The position numbers and the translations under genes were made by a program. This document shows, piece by piece, positions 17,997-28,322 of a DNA stretch of 64,000 nucleotides. Numbering within the stretch: the first letter of the stretch is position 1; the number at the start of each line of letters is the position of its first letter. The stretch lies in assembly GCF_947488835.1 (NCBI RefSeq), contig NZ_CANLBK010000001.1:930001-994000 (forward strand), read 5' to 3'. The DNA is from an uncultured Marinobacter sp. Its GTDB lineage: Bacteria; Pseudomonadota; Gammaproteobacteria; Pseudomonadales; Oleiphilaceae. The notes under the pieces are model-generated. The model saw only the letters and a program-made list of their open reading frames with translations, was not told the DNA's origin and ran no database searches.

Positions 17997-20369
17997 TCAG
18001 TCGATTTTTTCGTCTGCCAGGAAGAACCAGGTATCCAGCACCGAATCCGGGTTAAGAGATACGGTATCAATACCCTGATCCATCAGCCATTTTGCAAGAT
18101 CCGGGTGATCAGATGGCCCCTGACCACAGATGCCAATGTACTTACCTGCCTTTTTGCAGGCCTGAATGGCACTGGACAAAAGAATCTTGACGGCCTCATC
18201 CCTCTCGTCAAACAGGTGCGCGATAATACCCGAGTCACGATCCAACCCAAGAGTTAACTGGGTCAGGTCGTTGGAGCCGATAGAGAAACCATCAAAGTGC
18301 TCAAGGAACCTTTCCGCCAGCAATGCGTTGCCTGGCAGCTCACACATCATGATCACCCGCAGGCCGTTCTCGCCGCGCTTAAGACCGTTTTCAGCCAGCA
18401 ACTTGACCACTTGCTCTGCTTCACCCACGGTGCGCACGAAGGGCACCATGATCTCTACGTTGGTCAACCCCATTTCATTGCGCACTCTCTTGAGCGCGCG
18501 GCACTCCAGCTCGAAACAATCACGGAAGGTTTCAGAGATATAGCGGGAAGCCCCACGGAAACCCAGCATCGGGTTTTCTTCGTCTGGCTCGTACAAAGTG
18601 CCGCCAATCAAATTGGCGTACTCATTGGATTTAAAATCAGACAAGCGCACGATGACCTTCTTGGGTGAGAAGGCAGCAGCCAGGGTAGAGATTCCTTCCA
18701 CCAGCTTATCTACATAAAAATCAACGGGTGAGCTATAACCGGAAATACGCTTTTCTACAGTCTGCTTTATATCCCGAGGCAGGCTGTCAAAATTAAGAAG
18801 CGCTTTGGGATGCACACCAATCATACGGTTAATAATAAACTCGAGGCGCGCAAGGCCAACGCCTTCATTGGGAAGTGACTGGAAATCGAAGGCACGATCC
18901 GGGTTGCCCACATTCATCATGATCTTGAACGGTATATTGGGCATCGAATCTACGGTATTTTCACGCAGCTCAAAGTCCAGTGCACCTTCGTAAATCAGAC
19001 CCGTGTCGCCTTCAGCACACGAAACGGTTACTTCCTGCCCGTTTGTCAGTACTTCGGTGGCATCCCCACAGCCCACAACCGCCGGGATACCCATTTCACG
19101 AGCAATAATGGCTGCGTGACAAGTACGGCCACCGCGATCTGTAATAATGGCAGAAGCCCGCTTCATAACAGGCTCCCAGTCCGGATCTGTCATATCCGTT
19201 ACCAGCACATCGCCATCCTGCACCAGGTCCATTTCCTTGATGCTGGTAATAATCTTGACAGGGCCTGCACCGATTTTGTGGCCAATACTACGGCCTTCCA
19301 CCAGCACCGTGCCGGTTTCATTGAGCAGGTAACGCTCCATCACGTTTGCAGACGCCCGGCTTTTAACCGTCTCCGGCCGAGCCTGCACGATGTAGATTTT
19401 TCCGTCGTCGCCATCTTTGGCCCATTCGATATCCATGGGCCTCTGATAATGTTTCTCGATGATCATGGCCTGCTTGGCCAGCTCTTCAACTTCTGCATCC
19501 GTAATGCAGAACCGACCGCGCTCTTCCGGATCTACCTTAATGGTCTCTACAAGCTGGCCCGTGTCCGGCTCTGAGTGGTAAACCATTTTGATGGCTTTAC
19601 TACCCAGGTTACGGCGCAGAACAGCGGGCCTGCCTGCTGCCAGTGTGGGCTTGTGAACGTAGAACTCGTCCGGGTTTACCGCACCCTGCACTACCGTTTC
19701 ACCAAGGCCATATGAACCAGTGATGAACACCACATCACGGAAGCCGGACTCTGTATCCAGCGTAAACATTACGCCGCTGGCCGCAGTTTCACTGCGTACC
19801 ATTTTCTGAATGCCGGCAGACAAGGCTACAAGCTTGTGATCAAAACCGTGGTGGACGCGGTAGGAAATAGCGCGATCGTTAAACAGTGACGCAAACACCT
19901 CCTTGACCGAGGTACGAACCTGCTCCAGGCCAACCACGTTCAGGAAAGTTTCCTGCTGGCCAGCAAACGAGGCGTCCGGCAGATCTTCGGCGGTTGCAGA
20001 AGAGCGCACGGCTACCGCCATACTCTCATTGCCGTCCTGCATTTGAACGTAAGCTTCCTTGAGAGACTCTTCCAACGCATCCGGAAACGGCGTATCAATT
20101 ATCCACTGGCGGATTTTTGCCCCTACGCGGGCAAGTTCGTTCACATCATTTACATCAAGCGTATCGAGGAGGTTATCAATTTTATCCTTCAAACCATCCT
20201 TGGCGAGAAACTCACGATAGGCATGGGAAGTGGTAGCAAAGCCGCCAGGAACGGTTACACCTGCGTTGGCGAGATTACTGATCATTTCACCGAGGGAGGC
20301 GTTTTTACCGCCTACCCGGTCAACATCGGACATTCCCAGGTGATCAAACCAGATTATGTAATCTTCCAA
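17997..20369 (-). CDS. ppsA: Phosphoenolpyruvate synthase
   Basis: Converts pyruvate and ATP to PEP, AMP and phosphate for gluconeogenesis. 790 aa: N-terminal ATP-binding domain ([33 protein letters not shown]), the phosphohistidine domain with catalytic His near residue 420 in [21 protein letters not shown], and a C-terminal PEP/pyruvate TIM barrel ([26 protein letters not shown]). Length is normal. Upstream of rraA and divergent from ppsR, whose product switches the enzyme on and off at the threonine before the active-site histidine. Confidence 0.97.
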   Translation of the reverse strand: MEDYIIWFDHLGMSDVDRVGGKNASLGEMISNLANAGVTVPGGFATTSHAYREFLAKDGLKDKIDNLLDTLDVNDVNELARVGAKIRQWIIDTPFPDALEESLKEAYVQMQDGNESMAVAVRSSATAEDLPDASFAGQQETFLNVVGLEQVRTSVKEVFASLFNDRAISYRVHHGFDHKLVALSAGIQKMVRSETAASGVMFTLDTESGFRDVVFITGSYGLGETVVQGAVNPDEFYVHKPTLAAGRPAVLRRNLGSKAIKMVYHSEPDTGQLVETIKVDPEERGRFCITDAEVEELAKQAMIIEKHYQRPMDIEWAKDGDDGKIYIVQARPETVKSRASANVMERYLLNETGTVLVEGRSIGHKIGAGPVKIITSIKEMDLVQDGDVLVTDMTDPDWEPVMKRASAIITDRGGRTCHAAIIAREMGIPAVVGCGDATEVLTNGQEVTVSCAEGDTGLIYEGALDFELRENTVDSMPNIPFKIMMNVGNPDRAFDFQSLPNEGVGLARLEFIINRMIGVHPKALLNFDSLPRDIKQTVEKRISGYSSPVDFYVDKLVEGISTLAAAFSPKKVIVRLSDFKSNEYANLIGGTLYEPDEENPMLGFRGASRYISETFRDCFELECRALKRVRNEMGLTNVEIMVPFVRTVGEAEQVVKLLAENGLKRGENGLRVIMMCELPGNALLAERFLEHFDGFSIGSNDLTQLTLGLDRDSGIIAHLFDERDEAVKILLSSAIQACKKAGKYIGICGQGPSDHPDLAKWLMDQGIDTVSLNPDSVLDTWFFLADEKID

Positions 20370-20502
20370 AGCGCGTCTCCCTCGAATCTGTGTACTGAAG
20401 AATAAAACCGGGCCAGCGGCAGCAAGCGTAAAAAGCGGACAACAACCACTGCGGAGTCTCTAACTTGCCGTGTATGATACTGTAACCTTCGGAATTTACC
20501 TA

Positions 20503-20547
20503 GGGAGCCCCTGAGAAAGTACACTGTACTTTGCTGGGAGCCCCTGA
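20503..20547. promoter_or_regulatory. Palindrome framed by direct repeats in the ppsA-ppsR intergenic region
   Basis: A 17-bp perfect palindrome with a one-base centre, AAAGTACA-C-TGTACTTT (20516-20532), lies between two identical copies of GGGAGCCCCTGA (20503-20514 and 20536-20547). The direct repeats are spaced 33 bp, near three helical turns. It lies 46 nt upstream of the ppsR ATG and 133 nt upstream of ppsA, suiting an operator for one or both. No known regulator site was recognised. Confidence 0.55.
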
Positions 20548-20593
20548 CAAATGCGCCCCGACATTTCTCCTGACACGGACCCGGAAAAACATC

Positions 20594-21409
20594 ATGAAAC
20601 GCACAGCCTTCTTCATTTCAGACGGCACCGGCATTACCGCCGAGGCTCTTGGGCACAGCCTTCTGGCCCAATTCGATAAAATTGATTTTGAACGGGTTAC
20701 CGTACCTTACATAGACGATGTTGAGAAAGCCCGGGACATGGTCAAGCGCATTAACAGTGCAGCGGAAACCGACGGTGCCCGCCCACTGGTCTTTGATACG
20801 ATCCTCGATAGCTCCATTCGAGAGGTTATCTCTGATGCCCAGGGCTTCATGATAGATATATTCGGGACTTTCCTTAAACCGCTCGAGGCTGAACTCCAAT
20901 CTTCGTCGTCCTACTCTGTCGGCAAATCCCACTCTATCAATAATGAAGGGGTTTATGAGCGACGTATCGCCGCGGTGAACTTTGCGCTGGATAACGATGA
21001 TGGTGCACGCACACGGCATTACGATGAAGCGGACCTGATTCTGGTTGGTGCGTCCCGTAGCGGAAAAACCCCAACCTGCCTGTACCTTGCACTTCAGTAT
21101 GGCGTAAAAGCCGCCAACTACCCGATCACCGAAGACGATCTGTCAGACCAACAGATGCCCAATGCTCTGCGGCCGCACAAGGAAAAGATTTTTGGACTGA
21201 CAATTGAGCCAGAAAGACTGGCGACCATTCGTAATGAGCGGAGGCCGAATTCACGCTACGCCTCGATTCAGCAATGCATGCATGAAATTGAAGAGATTGA
21301 GCTTATGTACCGGAGGGAGCGCATTCCATTCCTGAATACGACCGCTTACTCCGTGGAGGAAATTTCGACCCGCATTATGGTTACCACGGGGCTTAAGAGA
21401 AACCGCTGA
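20594..21409 (+). CDS. ppsR: PEP synthase regulatory protein PpsR (kinase/pyrophosphorylase)
   Basis: DUF299 bifunctional enzyme: ADP-dependent kinase that inactivates PEP synthase and phosphate-dependent pyrophosphorylase that restores it. The ATG at 20594 gives 271 aa, [24 protein letters not shown]; the 21 codons upstream in the same open frame have no family resemblance. The P-loop-like [15 protein letters not shown] is intact, as is the C-terminal RPNSRYAS region. Divergent from its target gene ppsA. Confidence 0.95.
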   Translation: MKRTAFFISDGTGITAEALGHSLLAQFDKIDFERVTVPYIDDVEKARDMVKRINSAAETDGARPLVFDTILDSSIREVISDAQGFMIDIFGTFLKPLEAELQSSSSYSVGKSHSINNEGVYERRIAAVNFALDNDDGARTRHYDEADLILVGASRSGKTPTCLYLALQYGVKAANYPITEDDLSDQQMPNALRPHKEKIFGLTIEPERLATIRNERRPNSRYASIQQCMHEIEEIELMYRRERIPFLNTTAYSVEEISTRIMVTTGLKRNR

Positions 21410-21428
21410 AATCTAGCCTGTTGAATTA

Positions 21429-21456
21429 GCAGGCAGGCCGTTGCCGGCCCGCCTGC
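21429..21456. terminator. Strong hairpin between convergent ppsR and M16C genes
   Basis: GCAGGC and GCCTGC (6 bp), one A/C mismatch, then GGCCG and CGGCC (5 bp) closing a TTGC loop. There is no T-run on either side, so it is not a classical intrinsic terminator, but its place between convergent stops (ppsR 21409, protease 21465) suits a transcript end or RNA-stability stem. Confidence 0.5.
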
Positions 21457-21464
21457 CCTGCAAC

Positions 21465-24389
21465 TTACAGCTCCTGAACAGCCAGGCCCAGGTCTTCAAC
21501 CAGGGCGCGATTTTCAGACCCAGTGACAACTGCTGTGCTGGCCTTTTCAGCCTGCAGCCAGGTTGTCGCAACCCGCTTGAGATCATCAAGCGTCACTGAG
21601 AGCACCCGCTCACGGAAACGTGCACGCTGCTCAGCACTGCGCCCAAACAGCTTGTTATGGAACGCATGTCGCGCCGCACCCGCCGGTGACCGTGGGCGGT
21701 CTAGCTGGCCAATCACTCCAAGAATGGATTCCTCCAGCTCCTGATACTCATGCTCCGTCTCCTGAAGCCATATCAAGGCCCTATCAAAGTCTTCAAGGGT
21801 TTCGGTCAGGCGCGGATCCCGGTATGAGAAAAAGCGGAAAGTGCCATTCACACTGTCTTGAGATGCGCCACCACCATATGCGCCACCCTTCTCCCGGATA
21901 GCCCGGTGCAGATACCCATTGCGCAAGAAGCCGCCCAGCACCGTGAGTGCCGCCGCATCCGGATGATCAATCGGAACAGTGCTGTAGGCGCGTGCACAGA
22001 AGTTGACCTGAGTGGAGGTCAGCCAGGCTTCGCGGGTTACGAAGTTCACAGGCTCCATGGCCCAGCTGGATGAAGCTGTGCCTTCATCGCCTTGCCAGCA
22101 GGATTTGAGGTCATCAATCAATGCAGGAAGATGCTCATCCTCACCAATGAGCAGGAATTCGCGAGCCTGCTGGCGAATTCGGTCGTGCAGACTTGCCAAC
22201 TGCTTACAAAAAGCATCAAGTGCTGCCGGATCTTTCAGGGACTGATCCAGTTCTTTGGTGCCACGAATACCTGCCAACCCTCCAAGACGGAAACTCAGCC
22301 AGGCGCCAGGCCCCATACCCTGGGATGCGGCCCCCATGGCCAATGCGTGGCCACTGCCGGTGACCGACTGCTCCCGACGGGCGCGGATCTGGGCAATAAT
22401 CTCCCGAACACGGTCTTTTTCATCGAACCGCGCACTGGTGTAGACATCACGGAGCAGTTTCGTCAGCGCTGTTCGGTTTCGGGCAAGCGCCTTACCACTG
22501 AATATCATGTAGCCGGAAAGGCTCTGAACATCATCAACGCGGCCTTTGGCGCTGAACGACGCCCCAATACCACCGGATTCCGCCGAAATCCGATCCTGCA
22601 TCTGAAGATAATCCAGATCACCGCAGCCAACTTCGGAAATCAGAGCACCGTAATACGGCAGGAGCAGGAGCTCATCGTCAGTCAGGTCGGGCAGTGGCAG
22701 CACAACTTGCTGATAAATCAGCCCGTTGGTTCCCCGTGCATAAACCGTTGCTGAAATGTCCCCGTCAAAACGCGCTTCCGGCTCAGGCATTTGCAGCGGC
22801 ACATCCGTGAGATCCACTTTCGGCAGAATGGAATCATCATCCTTACGCATCTGCCGCTCTTCCAACGCTTTAGCCCGCTCAACAATCTGCGCGACCTCTT
22901 CGCTGGTGAGCTCTGCCTTGCGTTTCGCCAGGGCTTCACGAATAGCCTGCTGGCGACGGCCATCCAACTTGTCGTCTGGTCGCAGAGTGAGCGTTACCCG
23001 ATGCGGGTTATTCATCAACTTGCGCCGAATCAGATCGGGGATATATTGCGGATCGCGAATTTTCTCACGCAATGTAGCCAAAACAGGCTCCAGATCAAGC
23101 AATTCAACCGGATCGCCACCGTGAACCATGGGCGCGATCGCACTCATGATCAACTGAAGACCATAAGGAAAGCTGTCTCCCGCAATTTCGCGTTGATGCA
23201 ATTCCAGCTGGTGAAGAATCGCTTCCAGTCGCTCTTCACTAACGCCTTCCTCAACCACTTTCTGAAGCGTAGTCTCGATCAAGGCTTCCAGATCTTTCAG
23301 TTTCTCTGGCTCGCTGCCCTCTATACCGCAAACAAAGGTCATTTCCCTGTTGGAGTCTTCCAGCCCGCACATAGGCGAAGGTGCATGGCCGATATCCGTG
23401 GTTTCCAACGCACGCATCAACGGCGATGCGCTATTTTCCAGCAGCACCGAAGACAACAACTGCCCTTCAAGGTTTTCCTGCAGGTCAAAACTGTGGCCCA
23501 ACAGCCAGCCCATCACAATATGGGTTTTACCGGCGGTATCTTCGCCTTCGGTAACGCCGTAGCCCTGCTCTACACGAACCGGGGCATACATACGCTTTTC
23601 ATCACGCACCGGCAGTTCGATATCCAGCTTGTCGAATCGTTTGAGAGCCAGCTCTTCGAAGCGTTCGTGGTGCTCATGGGCCGGAATATTGCCGTAAGTG
23701 GCAAAAATGGCGTTACTTGGGTGGTAGTGGTGCTTATAAAAACGAATCAGATCGTCATAGCTCAGATCAACAATATGATCCGGCTCGCCGCCGCTGTTGT
23801 AATGATAGGTCGTTGTCGGGAACAGGTGGCTGCTCAGGTTCTGCCAGAGCTGGGAGGTTGCCGAACTCATGGCGCCTTTCATCTCGTTATAAACTACGCC
23901 CTTGTACACCAGGTCAGTGCTTGGGTCATCGGGCTTTTCAAACTCCAGTCGATGCCCTTCCTGGGCAAAATCCAGCGGATCCAGCTTGGAGAAGAACACT
24001 GAATCCAAATAAACCGACAGGAGATTATCAAAATCTTTACGGTTCATGCTCGCGAAGGGGTAAGCCGTCCAGTCGCTGCTGGTGAACGCATTCATGAACG
24101 TATTCAGGGAACGTCGAATCATCATGAAAAATGGATCGCGTACCGGATAACGCTCGCTGCCGCACAGTGCCGTATGTTCAAGAATATGGGCAACGCCGGT
24201 AGAATCCATGGGAAAGGTTCTTAGCGCCACAAAAAACACGTTTTCATCGTTATCCGCCGCAAGGTGGAGATGGCGGGCACCGGTTTTAATATGACGATAC
24301 TCTTCAACATCAAGATTAAGCGTGTCAATCCGGTGACTGCGAAGCTTCTCAAAAGCCGGGTGGATTGCGTTATCGATCACTGCAGCCAT
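21465..24389 (-). CDS. M16C zinc metalloprotease, presequence-protease (PreP) family
   Basis: 974-aa insulinase-family protease shaped as two tandem halves. The inverted zinc motif is HILEHTALCGSERYPVRDP (HxxEH), followed by the distal Glu region NEMKGAMSS. The C-terminal half (from about residue 540) is the catalytically inert partner that closes the chamber, with the R/Y pair in GGAYGGGASQD. Organellar PreP digests targeting peptides; bacterial homologues probably clear short peptides. No signal peptide is seen, so a cytoplasmic site is likely. Transcribed alone. Confidence 0.92.
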   Translation of the reverse strand: MAAVIDNAIHPAFEKLRSHRIDTLNLDVEEYRHIKTGARHLHLAADNDENVFFVALRTFPMDSTGVAHILEHTALCGSERYPVRDPFFMMIRRSLNTFMNAFTSSDWTAYPFASMNRKDFDNLLSVYLDSVFFSKLDPLDFAQEGHRLEFEKPDDPSTDLVYKGVVYNEMKGAMSSATSQLWQNLSSHLFPTTTYHYNSGGEPDHIVDLSYDDLIRFYKHHYHPSNAIFATYGNIPAHEHHERFEELALKRFDKLDIELPVRDEKRMYAPVRVEQGYGVTEGEDTAGKTHIVMGWLLGHSFDLQENLEGQLLSSVLLENSASPLMRALETTDIGHAPSPMCGLEDSNREMTFVCGIEGSEPEKLKDLEALIETTLQKVVEEGVSEERLEAILHQLELHQREIAGDSFPYGLQLIMSAIAPMVHGGDPVELLDLEPVLATLREKIRDPQYIPDLIRRKLMNNPHRVTLTLRPDDKLDGRRQQAIREALAKRKAELTSEEVAQIVERAKALEERQMRKDDDSILPKVDLTDVPLQMPEPEARFDGDISATVYARGTNGLIYQQVVLPLPDLTDDELLLLPYYGALISEVGCGDLDYLQMQDRISAESGGIGASFSAKGRVDDVQSLSGYMIFSGKALARNRTALTKLLRDVYTSARFDEKDRVREIIAQIRARREQSVTGSGHALAMGAASQGMGPGAWLSFRLGGLAGIRGTKELDQSLKDPAALDAFCKQLASLHDRIRQQAREFLLIGEDEHLPALIDDLKSCWQGDEGTASSSWAMEPVNFVTREAWLTSTQVNFCARAYSTVPIDHPDAAALTVLGGFLRNGYLHRAIREKGGAYGGGASQDSVNGTFRFFSYRDPRLTETLEDFDRALIWLQETEHEYQELEESILGVIGQLDRPRSPAGAARHAFHNKLFGRSAEQRARFRERVLSVTLDDLKRVATTWLQAEKASTAVVTGSENRALVEDLGLAVQEL

Positions 24390-24491
24390 TCAAACTATTC
24401 CTGTCGTTAAACAATTGGAGAATGACAGGGTAACACGTAGTATCGGTTATCCTGTATCCGTCACCCTAGCTATAAGGTAGCTGCCAGGATC

Positions 24492-24953
24492 ATGAGCACA
24501 TTGTCAGGCCCCAAAAAAACAGCCCAGGCTCCCGAAGTTGCCGCTTACTGGGCAGAACGCCGTCGATACCTTGAACGCATCCGCAAATCCCCTGAGGTGC
24601 GACAGCGCTTCTGGAGAGAGGTGGCCATCTACCTGGCGCGCCGCGTACTTTGGTCGTTTGGCTTCTTTCCGATATTCATGGCGTTCTGGATTCCGCTGGT
24701 ACTGTCCAGCTTCAACCCGGTTGTAATGGCGTCGGATTTGATTCCCCTGCTCCAGGACTTTGTGAGCGGCAACCCGGAAGTACAAGCTACAACGCTCAGC
24801 ACCCTGGCCATCGCCTGGGCATCGGTTGGCTTCTTCTTCCTCATGTTTGATTTTGTGCTGACACCGTTCAAGTCGCCTTACGAATATGAAGCCGATGTCT
24901 ACATGAGGGCGTGGGAGCAGCTCAACCATGACCAGCTTCCGTCTAAAGTGTGA
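24492..24953 (+). CDS. Hypothetical protein with two TM segments
   Basis: Not recognised. 153 aa: a basic N-terminal helix (YWAERRRYLERIRKSPEVRQRFWREV), TM1 about residues 50-75 (VLWSFGFFPIFMAFWIPLVLSSF), a short polar loop, TM2 about 98-120 (LSTLAIAWASVGFFFLMFDFVL) and an acidic tail. Positive-inside rule puts both ends in the cytoplasm. Two charged termini and a small loop suggest an adaptor or subunit more than a transporter. The ATG lies in a weak context after AGGATC. Divergent from the M16C gene. Confidence 0.65.
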   Translation: MSTLSGPKKTAQAPEVAAYWAERRRYLERIRKSPEVRQRFWREVAIYLARRVLWSFGFFPIFMAFWIPLVLSSFNPVVMASDLIPLLQDFVSGNPEVQATTLSTLAIAWASVGFFFLMFDFVLTPFKSPYEYEADVYMRAWEQLNHDQLPSKV

Positions 24954-25066
24954 TTTGGCCAGCATTCTCGCCAAGTTCAGACACTTTCTGTTACATAACG
25001 CCGCTTTCGCTGGGTAAGATGAAGTTGCTCGCGAATTTGTAGAATGCAGGATTAAGAGGTTCCGCC

Positions 25067-26422
25067 ATGGTCGATTTCAGACCACTTTTGTTTTTGAATG
25101 CACTGGCTCTTATGCTTCTGGTAACAGCCGGCTTTGCTTCTGTTCTAAGTGAACTGCCGGTCGCCGCTGCCCCTCTGCAATCGCTGCAAGATGAAGCGCC
25201 ACTTAAGCCCGCCAGCAAACCGGTGGAAACGCAAAGCCCACAAACCGTTGCTGAAGCACCTGAAACTGCACCCACACCCACACCCACACCCACACCTGCA
25301 CCTGCACCTGAAACTGTTGCTGAAGCGACCGTGGAAGTGAAAGCCGCGCCTATGGAACAGCCAGGGAGCACCGAGCAATTCAATATTCCAGATCTTCCGG
25401 ATGAGGCGGTCATGCTTGCCTCGGCCGAACCTCCAGCAGCAATAGCCACCTATACCGCCAAAGCTGAGCCAGAACAGCCACCAGCCCCGACTACTGGCGC
25501 CCTTACACTGCGCTCTAACGTGGCGGGCGACCGGGTTGAAATCAACGGCAAGGATTACGGCGCAACCCGGCTGGATCTTGAACTGTCCCCAGGCAAATAC
25601 GATATCACCATCAGTAAAGACGGGTTCCGCCCTTGGCAGAAAAGCGTTGCCCTCGATGCTGGCAACGAGCTGACCCTCGTAGGCAAACTGGAAGCCTACA
25701 CCTCCGTCAATTACCAGAACGGGAGTTGGCGAGGCGGCATAAAGACCGGCGACGGAACCTATGAAAACAAAGACGGCCTTAAATACGAAGGTCAATTTTT
25801 AGATGGCGCTTTCCACGGTTCTGGCACTGCCTGGTACCCGGATGGAACCCGCTATGAAGGTGACTGGGACAATGGCAAGCGTGCGGGCGAAGGCGCATGG
25901 CGCGACGCAGATGGCTCACGTTATACCGGGCAGTTTGCCGCCGATTCGTTCCAGGGCCAGGGCACCCTCACTCTTGCCAACGGGGACATCCTGACCGGAG
26001 AGTGGTCACAGGGGCGGCTCAACGGCCACGGCTCCCTGACAACAGCCGACGGAATGCTGTACGTCGGCGGGTTCCGCAACAGCGACTTTCATGGGCGCGG
26101 CACCCTCACCTACCCCGATGGCCGTCATTACGAAGGCGACTTTTCAAATGGTACTTTCCATGGTCGCGGCTCGGAAGTTTTTGCCAATGGCAAGAAATAC
26201 GAAGGTGAGTATATTGAAGGCAAGTTCCACGGAAATGGTTTGCTGCGCAACCCGAATGGCAGCTCCATCGAGGCTACATTCCGCCACGGTGAACCCTATG
26301 GTCAGGTTCGCCTGACCACGGCTGCAGGTGAGATTTTCACTGCACGAACAACAGAGCCCGGCGTGTGTTATCGGGACAAAAGCTACAGGGCCACACAGTG
26401 CCCGAAACTCGAAGGCTGGTAG
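25067..26422 (+). CDS. PEGA- and MORN-repeat envelope protein
   Basis: 451 aa in four parts: an N-terminal signal anchor (FLNALALMLLVTAGFASVL), a Pro/Thr/Ala-rich linker to about residue 140 with a PTPTPTPT run, a PEGA domain (about 144-212, GDRVEINGKDYGATRLDLELSPGKY), and eight or nine MORN repeats (pattern YEGxFxxGxFHGxGTxxxPDG) to about residue 420. The tail has two Cys (CYRDKSYRATQC) that could form a disulfide. It should face the periplasm, tethered to the inner membrane. PEGA and MORN modules suggest binding to envelope surface or protein partners; function unknown. Ribosome site around AAGAGGTT. Confidence 0.8.
   Translation: MVDFRPLLFLNALALMLLVTAGFASVLSELPVAAAPLQSLQDEAPLKPASKPVETQSPQTVAEAPETAPTPTPTPTPAPAPETVAEATVEVKAAPMEQPGSTEQFNIPDLPDEAVMLASAEPPAAIATYTAKAEPEQPPAPTTGALTLRSNVAGDRVEINGKDYGATRLDLELSPGKYDITISKDGFRPWQKSVALDAGNELTLVGKLEAYTSVNYQNGSWRGGIKTGDGTYENKDGLKYEGQFLDGAFHGSGTAWYPDGTRYEGDWDNGKRAGEGAWRDADGSRYTGQFAADSFQGQGTLTLANGDILTGEWSQGRLNGHGSLTTADGMLYVGGFRNSDFHGRGTLTYPDGRHYEGDFSNGTFHGRGSEVFANGKKYEGEYIEGKFHGNGLLRNPNGSSIEATFRHGEPYGQVRLTTAAGEIFTARTTEPGVCYRDKSYRATQCPKLEGW
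25271..25306 (+). repeat. In-frame hexanucleotide microsatellite
   Basis: Four CCCACA units followed by two CCTGCA units, encoding alternating Pro-Thr then Pro-Ala in the linker of the PEGA/MORN protein. The six-base period keeps frame, so slippage would alter linker length by two residues per step without a frameshift. Confidence 0.85.
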
Positions 26423-26483
26423 CTCTAACAGTAAAACCAGCCCGATAACCAACGCGAATGAAGTAACAGCTTGAGGTAGTAAG

Positions 26484-27575
26484 ATGGCGATCAAGAACGC
26501 TCTTCTGGTGGATGACTCCAAGGTAGCCAGGTTTGCTCTGAGCAAACTGCTGGAAAGCCGCGACATGCATGTCAACATGGCAGGTTCAGCTGAAGAAGCT
26601 CTGGATTTTCTGGACAGCAATGAACATCCGGACGTCATTTTCATGGATCATCTGATGCCCGGCATGAATGGCGTGGAAGCCACCAAGGCCATCAAGAGCA
26701 ATCCGAATACCGCGAGCATACCAATCATTATGTGTACGTCTCAGAAGTCGTCATCTTTTACCAAAGAGGCGAAAAACTTCGGGGTATACAACATCCTGAC
26801 CAAGCCAACTCAGCCTGAGGGTCTTGGCCTGGTGCTTGAGCAACTCGCCAGCGACGTAAAAAGCGGAACCCTGCCCCTTTCTCCTCTATCGGAATCAGGG
26901 CTTGACGATCTGGCTGTTGGCACGGCCGAAAGCGAATCGCTGGAAATGTCAGCGGAGCCATCTGATCTTGAGGCTGCGCTCAACGGCAAGAAAACATCCA
27001 GCACCGTGCCACTCACAAGCGACCTGATTGAGCAGATCGCCCGCTCAGCGGCCCATGGCCAGGTTAATAACAATCTGCATGAACTACTCAACTCGTTGTT
27101 TGATGAACAGTTTGAAAATCTCAAGCGCGCACTGGATGAGTCCCGCGGAAAGCAGGAAAGCATTATTGAAGAACGCTTGGGCACCATGAGCGCAATGCTA
27201 GAAGAGCGGACACGACACCTGCGCGATGATGTTGCGGCTGAGGTAAATCTCAGTCTAGGTCGGGAGCTTGCGGATCTTAAAAAGGATCTCTCACGCAACT
27301 CAGGCTTTACCGCCAACCACATGGCTGAACTGAAGGATCACATTACCAGCGTACAGACCATTGATACGGAGTTCTGGCAGACGCTGCAATCTGAAGCCAT
27401 CCAGCAAGCCCACGAAATCTCCCGCGAAACTGCGGAAGACATCGCCCAGCGCACGATCGACTTGTTTGTAGCGCAGCAGCGTTCCGCATCGTCCAGAATC
27501 TACACCGTCGGGCTAGCGGTTAGCCTTGGGGTGTTCAGTCTCGGAATTGCGTGGCTTGCAGGGCTCTTCGGTTAA
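26484..27575 (+). CDS. Response regulator with coiled coil and C-terminal membrane anchor
   Basis: 363 aa. Residues 1-125 are a complete receiver domain: acidic pair Asp10/Asp11 (LVDDSKVAR), phospho-acceptor Asp55 (IFMDHLMPG), Thr85 and Lys107 (LTKP). No DNA-binding or enzymatic output domain follows; instead a Ser/Glu-rich linker, a long helical, probably coiled-coil stretch (about 175-335) and a single TM helix at the very end ([19 protein letters not shown]). The receiver would be cytoplasmic, held at the membrane by its C-terminus. The last 41 nt overlap the antisense MocA-like gene. No histidine kinase lies nearby. Confidence 0.85.
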   Translation: MAIKNALLVDDSKVARFALSKLLESRDMHVNMAGSAEEALDFLDSNEHPDVIFMDHLMPGMNGVEATKAIKSNPNTASIPIIMCTSQKSSSFTKEAKNFGVYNILTKPTQPEGLGLVLEQLASDVKSGTLPLSPLSESGLDDLAVGTAESESLEMSAEPSDLEAALNGKKTSSTVPLTSDLIEQIARSAAHGQVNNNLHELLNSLFDEQFENLKRALDESRGKQESIIEERLGTMSAMLEERTRHLRDDVAAEVNLSLGRELADLKKDLSRNSGFTANHMAELKDHITSVQTIDTEFWQTLQSEAIQQAHEISRETAEDIAQRTIDLFVAQQRSASSRIYTVGLAVSLGVFSLGIAWLAGLFG

Positions 27576-28266
27576 GTTCTTCCCGAACCCTCACCCAATC
27601 TTCCGGCGTGTCTATGTCGTCATGGACACCCGGAATATTCAGACGCGTTGCATTGGCTTCCGACAGCAAGCGACCAGCGCCTCGATCACCGTCCAATGCC
27701 AACACGTCAGGCCACAGCCATCGCGGCAGATAAGCCGGCACGCCCGGGCGCCGGCCATAATCCGCTGCCGCTGGCACCGTGGGAAAACATCTCGCGGCTT
27801 TACCCAACGCCTGAAGGGCTCCTCTATCCAGCAGTGGCTGATCCACAACCAACACAAACACACCTTTTGCCCGAGGCCCCAGGCTTTGGATGCCCGCCAC
27901 TAATGAAGCCGCCATACCCTCATGCCAGCCAGCCACAGGGACCCAACGGGAAGGCTGCTGGCGACAGCGAAAACGGATTAATGGATACCAGGCGCCACAT
28001 ACAACACGCACATCGCGGCTTAGTAACCTGGCCTGCCCTATAGCGTTGCCCAGTAACGTATCGTTGGGCCCTTCCATGCCTCCCACGTTCAACAGGGCTT
28101 TAGGTTGCCCAAGCCGGCTGGAAGCCCCAGCTGCCAGCACAAGTGCCGGAAAATCCTGATCGAAGTCATGGCGAGAGGCAGTTATGATGTCGCTCCTGAT
28201 AAGGCAATGAACATGAAAAAGAGTGAGGAGAAAAGCCTCAGTGCTATAACTCGACAAAACACTCAC
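27535..28266 (-). CDS. MobA/MocA-like nucleotidyltransferase
   Basis: Related to molybdenum-cofactor cytidylyltransferase MocA. The signature [18 protein letters not shown] (nucleotide binding) and [10 protein letters not shown] (metal-binding Asp) are both intact; the C-terminal part has [11 protein letters not shown] and [11 protein letters not shown]. The first 40 or so residues of the open frame (GTG 28266 or TTG 28257) look non-native, and there is no ribosome site there. An AGGAG at 28197-28193 precedes an ATC (28188) and an ATA (28185) codon in frame, but no standard start follows before the signature. The true start is unresolved. The end overlaps the response regulator gene by 41 nt. 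Confidence 0.75.
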   Translation of the reverse strand: MSVLSSYSTEAFLLTLFHVHCLIRSDIITASRHDFDQDFPALVLAAGASSRLGQPKALLNVGGMEGPNDTLLGNAIGQARLLSRDVRVVCGAWYPLIRFRCRQQPSRWVPVAGWHEGMAASLVAGIQSLGPRAKGVFVLVVDQPLLDRGALQALGKAARCFPTVPAAADYGRRPGVPAYLPRWLWPDVLALDGDRGAGRLLSEANATRLNIPGVHDDIDTPEDWVRVREELNRRALQATQFRD

Positions 28267-28322
28267 TAAGGGATTTTTGCTAGAATCCCCCCATCAATCA
28301 ACTATACCCGCCCGGAAATTTA

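Noticed and set aside
22791-24002. 403-codon plus-strand open frame.
   Set aside because: Antisense to the M16C protease; no recognisable domain and no ribosome site.
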